Assembly: GCA_963664465.2 (NCBI GenBank)
Contig: CAXXSU010000015.1
Coordinates: forward strand, 248,001-312,000
Direction of reading: 5' to 3'
DNA from: CAVOAK01 sp963664465
GTDB lineage: Bacteria > Pseudomonadota > Alphaproteobacteria > UBA8366 > CAVOAK01
Length of the DNA stretch: 64,000 bases
Positions within the stretch are counted from its first letter, which is position 1, and each line of letters starts with the position of its first letter. Below, piece after piece: positions 24,323 through 34,104 of the stretch. The notes below the pieces were generated by a model that ran no database searches, had not been told where the DNA came from, and worked only from the letters and a program-made list of their open reading frames with translations. The position numbers and the translations under genes were made by a program.

Positions 24323-25024
24323 ATGTTGACGAAGAAGCAGTACCAACTGTTGACGTATATTCATCAGCGCTTGACCGAGACGGGCGTTTCGCCCTCCTTC
24401 GATGAGATGAAGGACGCGCTCGATTTGCGGTCGAAGTCGGGCATCCACCGGCTTATTACCGGCCTGGAGGAGCGAAAATTCATTCGCCGTCTGCCCCACC
24501 GGGCGCGCGCCCTGGAGGTTCTCCGCCTTCCCGATAACAAGATGGCCCAACAGGCGGGCGAGCGCGGAGGTTTTGCACCGACCCTAATTCGCACCGATTT
24601 TCCGCAGCAGCGCGCGACCCAGTCCCCGGAGGTGGCGAACGACGTCGTCGCCCTGCCGCTCTATGGCCGGATCGCTGCTGGCACGCCGATCGAGGCCTTG
24701 CGTGACGATTCGAATGTCGTTGAGGTGCCGGCGAGCCTGATGGGTGACGGTGAGCATTACGCGCTCGAAGTCGACGGCGATTCCATGGTCGACGCCGGTA
24801 TTTACGACGGCGATACGGTTATCCTCGAGCGTTGTGACGAGGCCGATAGCGGCTCAATTGTCGTGGCTTTGATCGACGATGCGGAAGTGACGCTGAAGCG
24901 CCTACGCCGCAAGGGCGACTCGATCGCGCTCGAACCGGCGAACAAGGCGTACGAAACGCGCATCTTCGGACCCGACCGCGTCAAGGTCCAGGGACGTTTG
25001 GTCAGTTTGCTGCGCCGTTACTAG
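24323..25024 (+). CDS. lexA: LexA repressor, SOS-response autoprotease
   Basis: A 233-aa LexA. The N-terminal winged helix has SPSFDEMKDALDL and SKSGIHRLITGLEERKFIRR. The self-cleavage site is Ala119-Gly120 in GRIAAGTPIEA, and the Ser-Lys dyad is S154 in VDGDSMVDAGI and K192 in VTLKRL. Extra residues between the DNA-binding and protease domains are usual in alphaproteobacteria. ATG 24323 follows a good operator-containing promoter. Its 3' end overlaps the convergent comEC remnant by 23 bp. Confidence 0.97.
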   Translation: MLTKKQYQLLTYIHQRLTETGVSPSFDEMKDALDLRSKSGIHRLITGLEERKFIRRLPHRARALEVLRLPDNKMAQQAGERGGFAPTLIRTDFPQQRATQSPEVANDVVALPLYGRIAAGTPIEALRDDSNVVEVPASLMGDGEHYALEVDGDSMVDAGIYDGDTVILERCDEADSGSIVVALIDDAEVTLKRLRRKGDSIALEPANKAYETRIFGPDRVKVQGRLVSLLRRY

Positions 25025-27206
25025 CGGCCGACTGCCGGCTCGAAACACGGGCCGGCGACCAGGGACGAATTCCCCGCACACCGGCCACAGTTTTGACGTG
25101 CGGCGGTCCTCCCGTTAGCCATATTGCGTGTGCACCCTCCCGCCACAGATCGAAGCGGTCGATGATAGTGCTGGCCGATGGGCATGCTCTGCGCACCGGA
25201 ACCGCGCTAACGATCAGCGACGCCACACGGCAATCTTCACTAAGCGCACGCTCGTCGTGAACGAACGCCAGAATTTCACCGTCGTGATGGAAGATGCAGC
25301 CGAGATTATCGCAAGACAACAGGGATAAATCGTCTGGGTCCTTCCAAGGCCAGGTGTCCGCGCTGTCCACCCCATCTCGGCGCAGCCAATTCGCGGCGCT
25401 AAATCGTTCGCGGCGTTTGCTGGATAATCTGAGCGCACCATCGGCCGTGCGCACGGCCATCAACCGGCCGGTGTCGGAGACGACAATATCGGGAGGAGAG
25501 GTTAGTGGTATTGTCGCAACGCTGAGGGTGATAACGGCAATTCCCAGCCATCGCTGATTGCCTCGCCACAGGCAAAGCCACAAACCGCCGACGGCGATCA
25601 GGCAAAGCCCGAATACAGGCATTGCTGGTACCAGGCGCACCGCGCCGTCCCATGACGCGACGCTCGTGGCAACGCTGATAATCAGCTTCAGTCCCCAAAC
25701 CATCGGCACGAGCGGCACTGCCTCGAGTCCGAACAGCATAAACACGCACACGACGACGGCCCAGGGCATCACCCAGAGGGCGGTCACGGGAACGGCGACC
25801 ATGTTTGCAGCCAGTCCGAATAGGGCGATTCGGTTGAAGTGAAAGAGCGCGATTACGCCGGTCGCAACACTCGCAAGCAGCGTGGTCGTCGCGACACCTG
25901 CCAAATACATGACGGCACGGCGCCAGAAATGGCGACGACCGAGCCAAGCGCCGAGCGGTCGGCGTAAACTCTCGTAAGCAGCTACCAGCACCGCGACGGC
26001 GGCAAACGACATCTGAAAACTGGCGCCCAAAATGCTCTCCGGCAGGAAGATCAGAATGACCATTGCTGCCCAGGCGATCAGGCGCAGCGAAATCGCCGTG
26101 CGATCTAAAATCACGGCCAGAAGCACTAAACCCGTCATCAAGAACGCGCGTTGAGTGGGGATAGTCATCCCCGATAACAGCAATTACCCAAAGCTGCCGA
26201 TGATTGCTGCCACGGCAGCCCATTTCTTGTTCGGATACCGAAGCGTTCCCTGTTCCCACAGCGCCAGCAATGCGCGCACGGCGAAGAAGATAGTTGCGGC
26301 CACGAGGCCCATATGGAGGCCAGAAATGGCGAGCAAATGTGCGAGACCCGATTCGCGCATTGCCTCGATGACGTCGGGGGGTATGGCGCTGCGATCGCCA
26401 GTTATTAAGGCTGCAGCTATTGCTCCGTCAGTGCCCGGCTGCGCGGATCGAATACGCTCAGCCATGGTGTGGCGAACCTCGGCGATCGCGACCGCCGCCC
26501 AGTTGGCTCCCGTGTTTGTCCTTGCAGAAGCGCTATCGGCCGGCTTCGTGCGCGAGAGCGCAAACCCGACGGCACCTATTTGTTCGAACCAAACGCGTCG
26601 TTGAAAATCATATGCTCCGGGGAATACAGGTGCGGGAGGCGGCGAGAGTTTTGCCAGCACGCTGGTGCGCTGCCCGATGGTGACTGAGCTGTTTCGATGT
26701 AGACGCACTCTCGACTTCAGCGGTGTACCCGCAGCCTCGAGTCCGGGGATGTGTAGGCGATCAAGGAGTATGCGCGGCCCACCGGTCAGTCGCTGGATTG
26801 CGATCACGCGACCGGAGATCCACACGGGACCGATCTTCCGCTCCATGACGGGAGCTGCCACGAGATGAGTGCGCACCTGGGCTGTCGTAAATCCAAGCGC
26901 TGCGATGAGTGTGCCAATCCACAACACGGGTAGCCCTAACGAACGTCGCTATACTGCCAGCAACAGCGCTGCTACGCCGCCCAAAGACAGACCAAGCCAA
27001 GGTGCAGGCTCAAACTTGAGTGAAAAATAAATCGCGATACCGCAGCCGAAGGCAACCGGCGTCCAGAGGATCCAGCGGTCCCGCTCTTCGCCAAGGTTCT
27101 TAACCAGCGTTCGCGCAGCTTGTGCCGGCCAGCGCCAGAATTCCGAGAGTTTGGCGCCGCGGGTGGCGTTGAGATAGTCTCCGCGTTGAGCCGGCAGCAC
27201 ACCCAT
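25002..27206 (-). pseudogene. comEC: ComEC/Rec2-family DNA uptake protein, broken by two in-frame stops
   Basis: Three pieces in one reading frame form a single ComEC: the N-terminal membrane and OB-fold part (DUF4131), the competence membrane domain (HLLAISGLHMGLV, then PTQRAFLMTG and ILGASFQMSFAAV), and a C-terminal segment. The pieces are separated by TAG at 26949-26951 and TAA at 26184-26186, with homology continuous across both; TAA sits where ComEC proteins often have Tyr. Without the stops the protein would be about 734 aa, a normal length. ComEC forms the inner-membrane channel for single-stranded DNA in transformation. ATG 27206 is the likely start, with GTG 27320 also in frame. Two different stop codons make recoding unlikely. 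Confidence 0.85.
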
Positions 27207-27328
27207 GTCGTCGAGAGTGCGCCAACACAGGAACAGGTCAAAGGGATTTCGAAGTCGGGTGACCGGCGGCGCTCTGCCGTGATACACCCGCGTCAGTAAA
27301 AACCAGCCCAGAGCGAGCACCCAGCCCC

Positions 27329-28813
27329 GTGACCGTCGTTACCCGATTTGCCCCTTCACCTACCGGAATCCTACACCTGGGCAGCGCCCGCACGGCGCTC
27401 TTCAACTGGCTTTACGCGCGCCACCACGGCGGCCGCTACCTGCTGCGCATCGAGGACACCGACCGCAAGCGCTCAACCCCGGAATCGGTTGCGGCGATTC
27501 TTGACGGCTTGGACTGGCTCGATCTGAAGCCGGATGGCGAGGTCGCCTATCAGTCGCAGCAGCAGGACCGGCACGCGGAAGTCGCCCATATGCTGCTGCA
27601 AAACGGCGACGCCTACCAGTGCTACGCGACACCCGAGGAACTCACTGAAATGCGCGAGCTCGCGCGCGCCGAACGCCGTCCCGTGCGCTACGACGGACGC
27701 TGGCGCGACCGCGATCCGGCCGAGGCGCCGGCAGGTGTGAAGCCGGTCATTCGGCTGAAGGCGCCGCAACAGGGCGAAACCGTGATCGACGACCAGGTCC
27801 AGGGGCCGGTTCGGGTCGCCAACGAGCAGTTGGACGATATGGTGCTGCTGCGGGGCGATGGCACGCCGACCTATATGCTCTCGGTCGTCGTCGACGACCA
27901 CGACGCAGGCATCAGCCACGTCATTCGAGGCGACGATCATCTGAGCAACGCGGCGCGCCAGACCCAGCTTTACAAGGCAATGGGATGGGAGCTGCCGGTA
28001 TTTGCCCATATTTCGCTTATTCATGGTGCCGACGGCGCAAAACTTTCCAAACGGCATGGTGCGAGCGGCGTTGAGGAATTCCGCGCGCTCGGCTACCTGC
28101 CGGAAGCGCTCTGCAACTACCTGCTGCGGCTTGGCTGGAGCCACGGCGACGACGAAATCATCAGCCGCGCGCAGGCCATCGAGTGGTTCGATCTCGGCGG
28201 CGTCGGACAGGCCCCTGCCCGCTTCGACATCGCCAAACTCGACAGTCTGAATGCGCATTACCTCCGCGAAACGCCCGAGCCGGCCTTGCTTGAGGCGGTA
28301 TTGAACATGCTCGCTCAGCGCTTGGACCGGGAGCTTGAAGAGGACGAGCGGGCGCGTGTTGCAAAAGGGCTTGGAGAGCTGAAATTACGGGCGATAACCG
28401 TGAACGCTTTGGCCGAAAATACCGTTTTCTACGTGAAGGCCCCCCAACTACCCCTGGAAAACCCGAAAGCGGCCAAATTGCTCAACGATGAGGCCATCGA
28501 ATTATTGAAAAATTTTAGTAACACGCTTGTGCATGAACAGGCCCGCGAGTCACAACCGATGGATCCAAAGTTGGTTCCTATTTTAACTGCCATTGAAGCA
28601 GGTGACGGTTGGTCAGCAGCGAATCTGGAAGCATTGCTTCGCGGCCTAGCCGAGGTCAATGACGTCGGTTTAGGCAAGCTCGCCCAGCCGCTTCGCGCGG
28701 TGGTGACCGGCACGAACGTCTCTCCCGGCATCTTCGAAGTGATAGAGATCTTGGGACGTGACGAGACGCTGTCGCGCATCAAACGGGCCGTTGAACACGC
28801 CGAAGACGCGTAA
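27329..28813 (+). CDS. gltX: Glutamyl-tRNA synthetase
   Basis: A 494-aa class I synthetase that charges tRNA-Glu (and, in bacteria lacking GlnRS, often tRNA-Gln). It has the HIGH-type motif in PSPTGILHLGSARTALFN and the KMSKS-type motif KLSKRHG (about 239-245). C-terminal anticodon-binding domain present. The start is GTG at 27329; upstream codons in frame give no ATG. The start lies 122 bp from the divergent comEC remnant's ATG. Followed by gltA after 145 bp with its own promoter. Confidence 0.97.
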   Translation: MTVVTRFAPSPTGILHLGSARTALFNWLYARHHGGRYLLRIEDTDRKRSTPESVAAILDGLDWLDLKPDGEVAYQSQQQDRHAEVAHMLLQNGDAYQCYATPEELTEMRELARAERRPVRYDGRWRDRDPAEAPAGVKPVIRLKAPQQGETVIDDQVQGPVRVANEQLDDMVLLRGDGTPTYMLSVVVDDHDAGISHVIRGDDHLSNAARQTQLYKAMGWELPVFAHISLIHGADGAKLSKRHGASGVEEFRALGYLPEALCNYLLRLGWSHGDDEIISRAQAIEWFDLGGVGQAPARFDIAKLDSLNAHYLRETPEPALLEAVLNMLAQRLDRELEEDERARVAKGLGELKLRAITVNALAENTVFYVKAPQLPLENPKAAKLLNDEAIELLKNFSNTLVHEQARESQPMDPKLVPILTAIEAGDGWSAANLEALLRGLAEVNDVGLGKLAQPLRAVVTGTNVSPGIFEVIEILGRDETLSRIKRAVEHAEDA

Positions 28814-28830
28814 CCATATCACCCCGTTAT

Positions 28831-28859
28831 TTGCCGAAGTCCGGTGCGGCGACTATACT
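28831..28859 (+). promoter_or_regulatory. Promoter of gltA
   Basis: TTGCCG (28831-28836) and TATACT (28854-28859) with a 17-bp spacer, 99 bp upstream of the gltA ATG. A/T-rich leader 28908-28925 follows. Confidence 0.6.
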
Positions 28860-28958
28860 ATTGGCGACCGACAAGGCGCCGCCATCAACCGGCCATAGAG
28901 CGCTGAAAGTTTAATTTAAAATATCCCCGTAAACATTTGAGCTGTTTGGGAGAACGGG

Positions 28959-30299
28959 ATGGCCACGAAAAAGACTGCTGCCGCAAAGACGAAGAAATCG
29001 GCGAAACGGAATTCTGTCACGCTGACCGACAACCGGACTGGCAAAAGCTTCGAATACGACCTGCTCAAGGGGTCGGTCGGTCCGCAGGTCATCGACATCC
29101 GCGCGCTTTACGCTCAAACGGGCTATTTCACCTACGATCCCGGCTTTACCTCGACGGCCTCCTGCCAGTCGAGCATCACCTACATCGACGGCGACAAAGG
29201 TGTGCTCCTCTATGGCGGCTACTCAATCGAGGAGTTGGCTGAACGCAGCAGTTATATGGAAGTTTGCTACCTCCTGCTTTACGGCAAACTGCCCAAAAAA
29301 CAAGAACTGGTGCAGTTCAAGCGCATGATCACGAACCACACCATGCTGCACGAGCAGCTACAGTATCTCTATCGAGGTTTCCGCCGTGACGCGCATCCAA
29401 TGGCCATCATGGTCGGCGTTGTCGGCGCCCTTTCGGCCTTCTATCACGATTCCACCGATATCACGGACCCTATGCAGCGGGAGATTGCCTCCCATCGCCT
29501 CATCGCGAAGATGCCGACGATTGCCGCGATGGCGTACAAATACACGCTTGGCCAGCCGTTCGTATTTCCAAGGAACGACCTGAATTACGCGGAAAACTTC
29601 CTGCACATGATGTTTTCTGTGCCAACCGAGAACTACAAGATCAGTCGCACAGTGGCGCGGGCCATGGATCGCATCTTTATCCTGCACGCCGACCACGAAC
29701 AAAACGCGTCGACATCCACCGTCCGGCTGGCCGGTTCCACCGGTGCCAATCCCTTCGCCTGCGTCGCCGCCGGCATCGCCTCGCTCTGGGGGCCAGCTCA
29801 CGGCGGCGCCAACGAAGCGGTCCTCACCATGCTTCAGGAAGTCGGCGACAAGAAGCGAATTCCAGAGTTTATCAAGCGCGCGAAAGACCGCGACGATCCA
29901 TTCCGCCTGATGGGCTTCGGCCATCGAGTCTACAAGAATTACGACCCGCGGGCTGCCGTTCTACGCAAATCATGCCACGCTGTGCTGAAGGAACTGGGGG
30001 TTGAAAAGGAACCGCTCCTGGAGCTTGCGATGGAGCTCGAGCGCATCGCGCTGTCGGACGATTACTTCATCCGGCGTAAACTGTTCCCGAACGTCGATTT
30101 CTATTCGGGCATTATTCTGCGCGCGATCGGATTCCCGACCAGCATGTTTACCGTGCTGTTCGCGCTTGCAAGGACATCGGGCTGGATCTCCCAGTGGAAA
30201 GAGATGATCGAGGATCCGACCCAGCGTATCGGCCGTCCGCGGCAGCTCTATACCGGTAGCAAGCAACGCAAATACCCGCCGATCAGCAGCCGCAAGTAG
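28959..30299 (+). CDS. gltA: Citrate synthase (type II)
   Basis: A 446-aa citrate synthase, the entry enzyme of the TCA cycle (oxaloacetate plus acetyl-CoA). Catalytic residues lie in ILHADHEQNASTSTVRL (first His), WGPAHGGANEAVL (second His) and RLMGFGHRVYKNYDPRA. The Asp is in the VDFYSGIIL region. A Lys/Ala-rich N-terminal tail of about 18 residues precedes the domain. Length fits the hexameric, NADH-sensitive type II enzymes of gram-negatives. ATG 28959 with GGGAG upstream. Confidence 0.98.
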   Translation: MATKKTAAAKTKKSAKRNSVTLTDNRTGKSFEYDLLKGSVGPQVIDIRALYAQTGYFTYDPGFTSTASCQSSITYIDGDKGVLLYGGYSIEELAERSSYMEVCYLLLYGKLPKKQELVQFKRMITNHTMLHEQLQYLYRGFRRDAHPMAIMVGVVGALSAFYHDSTDITDPMQREIASHRLIAKMPTIAAMAYKYTLGQPFVFPRNDLNYAENFLHMMFSVPTENYKISRTVARAMDRIFILHADHEQNASTSTVRLAGSTGANPFACVAAGIASLWGPAHGGANEAVLTMLQEVGDKKRIPEFIKRAKDRDDPFRLMGFGHRVYKNYDPRAAVLRKSCHAVLKELGVEKEPLLELAMELERIALSDDYFIRRKLFPNVDFYSGIILRAIGFPTSMFTVLFALARTSGWISQWKEMIEDPTQRIGRPRQLYTGSKQRKYPPISSRK

Positions 30300-30331
30300 C
30301 GCGTGCGGGAGTCGTAGCTAGACTAATTTCG

Positions 30332-30349
30332 TTATCTACTAGTAGATAA
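30332..30349. repeat. Perfect 18-bp palindrome between gltA and gloA
   Basis: TTATCTACT-AGTAGATAA, with no loop, between the convergent ends of gltA and gloA. It is AT-rich and could act as a bidirectional terminator element or a protein-binding site. No long T-run follows, so terminator function is only possible. Confidence 0.6.
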
Positions 30350-30396
30350 TTTACGTTCCCGATTGCGAACGCAGTGGCGCCGGCGCAAACGCGACG

Positions 30397-30831
30397 CTAG
30401 CTGCGTTCGATCAACTCGATCTTGTAGCCGTCGGGGTCGTCGATGAAGGCGATCGTCGCGCCGCCATGCTTCATCGGTCCGGGCGGCCTCGGAATGTTGA
30501 CCTTCTCTGAAGCCAGTTGCTCGCATGTGGCATAGATGTCGGGAACACCGATCGCGACATGTCCAAACGCGCTGCCGAGATCGTAGTCCTCTTCTTGACC
30601 CCAGTTATGGGTCAATTCGAGTACCGAGGTGTTCGCCTCGTCGCCGTAGCCGACAAACGCGAGCGTGAATTCGCCCGACGGGAAATCTTTCCGTCGCAAA
30701 AGCTTCATGCCCAGAAGCCGGGTATAGAAGTCGATTGATTTGTCCAAGTCCCTTACCCGGAGCATGGTGTGCAAGAAGCGAAATTTGCTGCTGTCGACCG
30801 CAGCAGCGCCAGCCTGCGCTTGATCTGTCAT
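30397..30831 (-). CDS. gloA: Lactoylglutathione lyase (glyoxalase I)
   Basis: A 144-aa VOC-fold metalloenzyme that converts the methylglyoxal-glutathione hemithioacetal to lactoylglutathione. Metal ligands are recognisable: His in LHTMLRVRDLDKSIDFY, Glu in SVLELTHNWG, His in FGHVAIGVPD and Glu in GYKIELIE. A short unconserved N-terminal tail of about 16 residues precedes the domain. ATG 30831. Likely cotranscribed with or read through from lpxB (33 bp upstream). Confidence 0.93.
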   Translation of the reverse strand: MTDQAQAGAAAVDSSKFRFLHTMLRVRDLDKSIDFYTRLLGMKLLRRKDFPSGEFTLAFVGYGDEANTSVLELTHNWGQEEDYDLGSAFGHVAIGVPDIYATCEQLASEKVNIPRPPGPMKHGGATIAFIDDPDGYKIELIERS

Positions 30832-30863
30832 CGTATCTGTCCTCCCTGGATTGTTATAGCGCG

Positions 30864-32030
30864 TTAAAGGGCCGTCTCGGGGTCATTTTTGACGATTTGC
30901 AAGAGCGCGCGGGCGGCGCGAATGCTGGGTCGTTCACCGCCCATGCCGATCCGCACGAGTGCGTCACGGCTGGCAGTCACTTGTTCCATTCCGCCGGTTT
31001 CCAGAAGCTGCGTTACAGCTTCGCACAGTTGCTCCGGTGCACAATTCCTCTGCAAGAGTTCCGGCACGACTTCGCGGTCGAGGATGATGTTGATTAGCGT
31101 TACAAAACGGATCAACGATATCCATTTGACGACAAAATATGTGAGCCACGGCAGCCGATAGGTGACGATTGAGGGAACGCGCGCCATTGCCAACTCCAAA
31201 GAAACCGTTCCTGACGCGGCAAGCGCCGCGTTGCTCGCCGCCATGGCGTCGTATTTTTGCTCTTGGCTGTCGACGACGATCGCAGGCACCGACCAGGACG
31301 CCGTAATCTCCTGTATCGGCGCCATCAGTGCGCTGACAGTTGGCGAGACAACGACGAGCTCGGGATAGCGCGAGGCCAGCCGCTTCACGGTCGCACCAAA
31401 AATATCAGCGAGTTGTTCGACTTCGCCACGCCGGCTGCCGAGCAGCGCGCATAGAACCGGCGCTGCTGGATCGATGCTGTGTCGCTCGCGAAACCGCGGT
31501 CCGTCGCCGTTATTGGCCCCTGACTCGACGACGGGGTGTCCGACGAAACTGCACGGAAGGTCGGCGGCGGTAAACAACGGCGGCTCGAACGGCAGCAGCG
31601 CGAGCAGATGGTGAAAGTGCCGGCTAAACTTGCGAACGCGCCAAGGTCGCCAAGCCCAAACTGTCGGCGCAACATAATGCACGCGCGGAATTGAGCGGTC
31701 GCGGATCCGGTTGACCACACCATGTGCGAAGGCGGGCGCATCTATCGTTACGACCGCGGTCGGCCGCAACGCGTCGATTTGTTGCGCCGTCTGGCGCATG
31801 CGGCGCCACAGCTGAGTCATATGCGGCAGAATTTCGAACACGCCCATAACCGACAGTTCTTCCATCGGAAACAGACTATCTAGCCCCTCAGCGGCCATCG
31901 CATCACCGCCGACTCCGGCAAACTGGATCGAATCGTTTGTCAGATCGCGTAGCGCCGCCATCAAACGCGCGCCGAGCATATCTCCCGAGGGCTCGCCCGC
32001 GACCAGAAAGAAAAGCTGTTTATCGTTCAA
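30864..32030 (-). CDS. lpxB: Lipid-A-disaccharide synthase
   Basis: A 388-aa GT19-family glycosyltransferase that joins UDP-2,3-diacylglucosamine and lipid X into the lipid A disaccharide. Motifs: FLVAGEPSGDMLGA at the N-terminus, FAGVGGDAM, FEILPHM, DAPAFAHG, YVAPTVWAWRPWR and LLPFEPPLF. The start must be TTG at 32030: it overlaps the lpxI stop as TTGA, no ATG or GTG precedes it in frame, and the next ATG would remove the conserved N-terminus. Acts at the inner face of the inner membrane. Confidence 0.95.
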   Translation of the reverse strand: MNDKQLFFLVAGEPSGDMLGARLMAALRDLTNDSIQFAGVGGDAMAAEGLDSLFPMEELSVMGVFEILPHMTQLWRRMRQTAQQIDALRPTAVVTIDAPAFAHGVVNRIRDRSIPRVHYVAPTVWAWRPWRVRKFSRHFHHLLALLPFEPPLFTAADLPCSFVGHPVVESGANNGDGPRFRERHSIDPAAPVLCALLGSRRGEVEQLADIFGATVKRLASRYPELVVVSPTVSALMAPIQEITASWSVPAIVVDSQEQKYDAMAASNAALAASGTVSLELAMARVPSIVTYRLPWLTYFVVKWISLIRFVTLINIILDREVVPELLQRNCAPEQLCEAVTQLLETGGMEQVTASRDALVRIGMGGERPSIRAARALLQIVKNDPETAL

Positions 32031-32848
32031 GTTTCTACAGTGACGGCCAAGATGAACAAGTTTGCCTGATCTCCCGTGTCGATGACCTGCTCACGCTCGA
32101 GGATGAGCGTCGCGTTAGCTTCGACTGCGACCCCGCGGAAGCCGGCATCGGCAGCTTTTTGTATTGTCGCAGCTCCTATTGTTGGCAGATCGACACGTGT
32201 GTCCTGTCCTTGTTTGCTGGTCTTTACAAGAATCGGACCCGGCCCGTCGCGCTTTAGCAGTTTGCATCTATCGATAAGCGCATCGGTGCCTTCGATGGCT
32301 TCAACACCGAGGACAAGGCCCTCCTGCATGACCACAGCTTGGCCAACGTCGACCGGTGATAGGGCCTGCAAGATCTCGATCCCGCGGGCGATGTCTGAGT
32401 TGGCGTCCGCGTCGGGCGCAACGGCGCCGAGCACGCCGTCGGCGGCTTGTAGATCATCGAGAATGTCGGCAGGGCTGGTAACTGCGTAGCCTTCCGCTTC
32501 AAAGATGGCGATCAGCGCCCGTAAAAGCCCATCGTCGCCGAGCGACTTGATACCCAGTCGCGCAAGAATTTCCAGAGCTTTGGCGTCCGGACGCAGTGCC
32601 GCCATCGTGGGTCGTTCGATCGGGCCCGCTAGCACCAATTCCTCGACGCCAGCGTCCTTGAGTAGCGTGAGCGTCTTGCCGGCAGCGCCGAGACGTACCC
32701 AGGCGTGGGGAACATCGGCGACCAAGTCTGGCTCGGCCTGCCCCTCGAAAGCGATGACAAAGAGATCGCGGTCGCTTTGTCGGCAGGCCTCGACGATTAG
32801 GCTTGGCAAGCTTCCCCCACCGGCGAGAATGCCAAGTTTCCCGGTCAT
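32027..32848 (-). CDS. lpxI: UDP-2,3-diacylglucosamine pyrophosphatase LpxI (DUF1009)
   Basis: A 273-aa LpxI, the alphaproteobacterial replacement of LpxH that hydrolyses UDP-diacylglucosamine to lipid X. Recognised by the N-terminal GILAGGGSLPSLIVEAC, VLAGPIERPTM, KSLGDDGLLRAL, the catalytic-region GQAVVMQEGLVLGVEAIEGTDALI and RVDLPTIGAATI. ATG 32848 overlaps the lpxA stop (ATGA), and the end overlaps lpxB (TTGA). Perfect context between lpxA and lpxB. Confidence 0.95.
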   Translation of the reverse strand: MTGKLGILAGGGSLPSLIVEACRQSDRDLFVIAFEGQAEPDLVADVPHAWVRLGAAGKTLTLLKDAGVEELVLAGPIERPTMAALRPDAKALEILARLGIKSLGDDGLLRALIAIFEAEGYAVTSPADILDDLQAADGVLGAVAPDADANSDIARGIEILQALSPVDVGQAVVMQEGLVLGVEAIEGTDALIDRCKLLKRDGPGPILVKTSKQGQDTRVDLPTIGAATIQKAADAGFRGVAVEANATLILEREQVIDTGDQANLFILAVTVET

Positions 32849-33639
32849 GTATCAAGTTTGGGTTGCGTCAATCCGCGCTGCGATTCCGCGCGCATGAATT
32901 CAACGATGTCCATGACGGCGTCGTGATCGCCGAACATGCGTGCAACATCTTCGATGCGCTCGCTTAACGTACCCTCCTCGGCAAACAGCATTCGATAAGC
33001 GGCCCGCAGTTGATGAATGCTTTCCTTGGAGAATTCACGACGTTTCAGGCCGACGACGTTTAGCCCGGACAGGCGGGCTCGATCGCCAATCGTCGAGCCG
33101 TATGGAATGACGTCGTTCTCTACGCCAGACATACCGCCGACCATTGCGTGAGGTCCAATGCGCACAAACTGATGTATCGCCGCTAGCCCACCGATAATGG
33201 CGTAATCGCCGACAACAACATGACCTGCCAGTGTCGCGTTGTTTACCATAATTACGAAGTTGCCGATCTGGCAGTCGTGGGCGACGTGGGCACCGACCAT
33301 AAACAGGCAGTCATTGCCGATCTTGGTACGCAGTCCGCCACCCTCGGTTCCGGGATTCATGGTGACGTGTTCGCGAATGGTGTTGCGTTCGCCGATCACC
33401 AGTTGTGAAACCTCGCCGCGAAATTTCATATCCTGGGGCTGAAGGCCGATTGACGCGAAGGGGTAGATTTCCGACTTGGCTCCAACTTCGGTATGCCCTC
33501 CGACGACGACATGTGATCGCAGGACAACGCCATCGCCGAGACGCACGTCACCGCCGACAACACAATATGGCCCGATCGTCACATCGCTCCCAAGTTCCGC
33601 GTCGGCGTCGACGATAGCGGTGGAATGAAGGTCCGTCAT
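32845..33639 (-). CDS. lpxA: Acyl-ACP:UDP-N-acetylglucosamine O-acyltransferase
   Basis: A 264-aa left-handed beta-helix acyltransferase that starts lipid A synthesis by placing the 3-hydroxyacyl chain on UDP-GlcNAc. Hexapeptide repeats fill residues 10-185; the catalytic His is in GAHVAHDCQIGNFV, and AIHQFVRIGPHAMVGG and GLNVVGLKRREFS are typical. ATG 33639 overlaps the fabZ stop. Confidence 0.97.
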   Translation of the reverse strand: MTDLHSTAIVDADAELGSDVTIGPYCVVGGDVRLGDGVVLRSHVVVGGHTEVGAKSEIYPFASIGLQPQDMKFRGEVSQLVIGERNTIREHVTMNPGTEGGGLRTKIGNDCLFMVGAHVAHDCQIGNFVIMVNNATLAGHVVVGDYAIIGGLAAIHQFVRIGPHAMVGGMSGVENDVIPYGSTIGDRARLSGLNVVGLKRREFSKESIHQLRAAYRMLFAEEGTLSERIEDVARMFGDHDAVMDIVEFMRAESQRGLTQPKLDT

Positions 33640-34103
33640 TCGTCGACAATCATGGCTGCAAACGTCGCATCGGCGACGCGTTGTCCGTCGACTTCCGCTT
33701 CGCCCGAAAACTTCCAGACGGCGCCTCGACTATGTTTCTTGCGCACGTGAATGCTTAACACATCACCCGGTATGACGGGTCGCCGGAACCGCGCACTTTC
33801 TATCGTCATGAAATAGACTAATTTGCCGTCCGATTCACGACCAAGCGACTCGATTACCACGACCGCCGCGGTCTGCGCCATCGCCTCGATAATGAGGACG
33901 CCCGGCATGATCGGCCGCGCCGGGAAGTGGCCTTGAAAATGCGGCTCGGCGACGGTAACCGCCTTAATCCCCGTAGCGCTTTGGCCTGAAATTATATCGA
34001 CGACTTTGTCGATCATAAGAAACGGGTAGCGATGCGGAATCATCCGCATCAATTCGGCAATGTCGATATCGAATCCAGCCTTTAAAGGCTTCTTTTGGGT
34101 CAC
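33636..34103 (-). CDS. fabZ: 3-hydroxyacyl-[acyl-carrier-protein] dehydratase
   Basis: A 155-aa hot-dog-fold dehydratase of fatty acid synthesis. Motifs: IPHRYPFLMIDKV (catalytic His), HFQGHFPARPIMPGVLIIEAMAQ (catalytic Glu). The start is taken as GTG at 34103, directly after the lpxD stop, with GGCAGG upstream. A longer frame to 34238 adds 45 residues without family resemblance and would run deep into lpxD. It competes for the same hydroxyacyl-ACP pool as LpxA and LpxD, hence its place here. Confidence 0.95.
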   Translation of the reverse strand: MTQKKPLKAGFDIDIAELMRMIPHRYPFLMIDKVVDIISGQSATGIKAVTVAEPHFQGHFPARPIMPGVLIIEAMAQTAAVVVIESLGRESDGKLVYFMTIESARFRRPVIPGDVLSIHVRKKHSRGAVWKFSGEAEVDGQRVADATFAAMIVDE

Positions 34104-34104
34104 G

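Noticed and set aside
25002..27206. Stop-codon recoding (selenocysteine, pyrrolysine or readthrough) in comEC
   Set aside because: Two different stops, TAG and TAA, no UGA, and no nearby structure or cognate genes; ordinary nonsense mutations are simpler.
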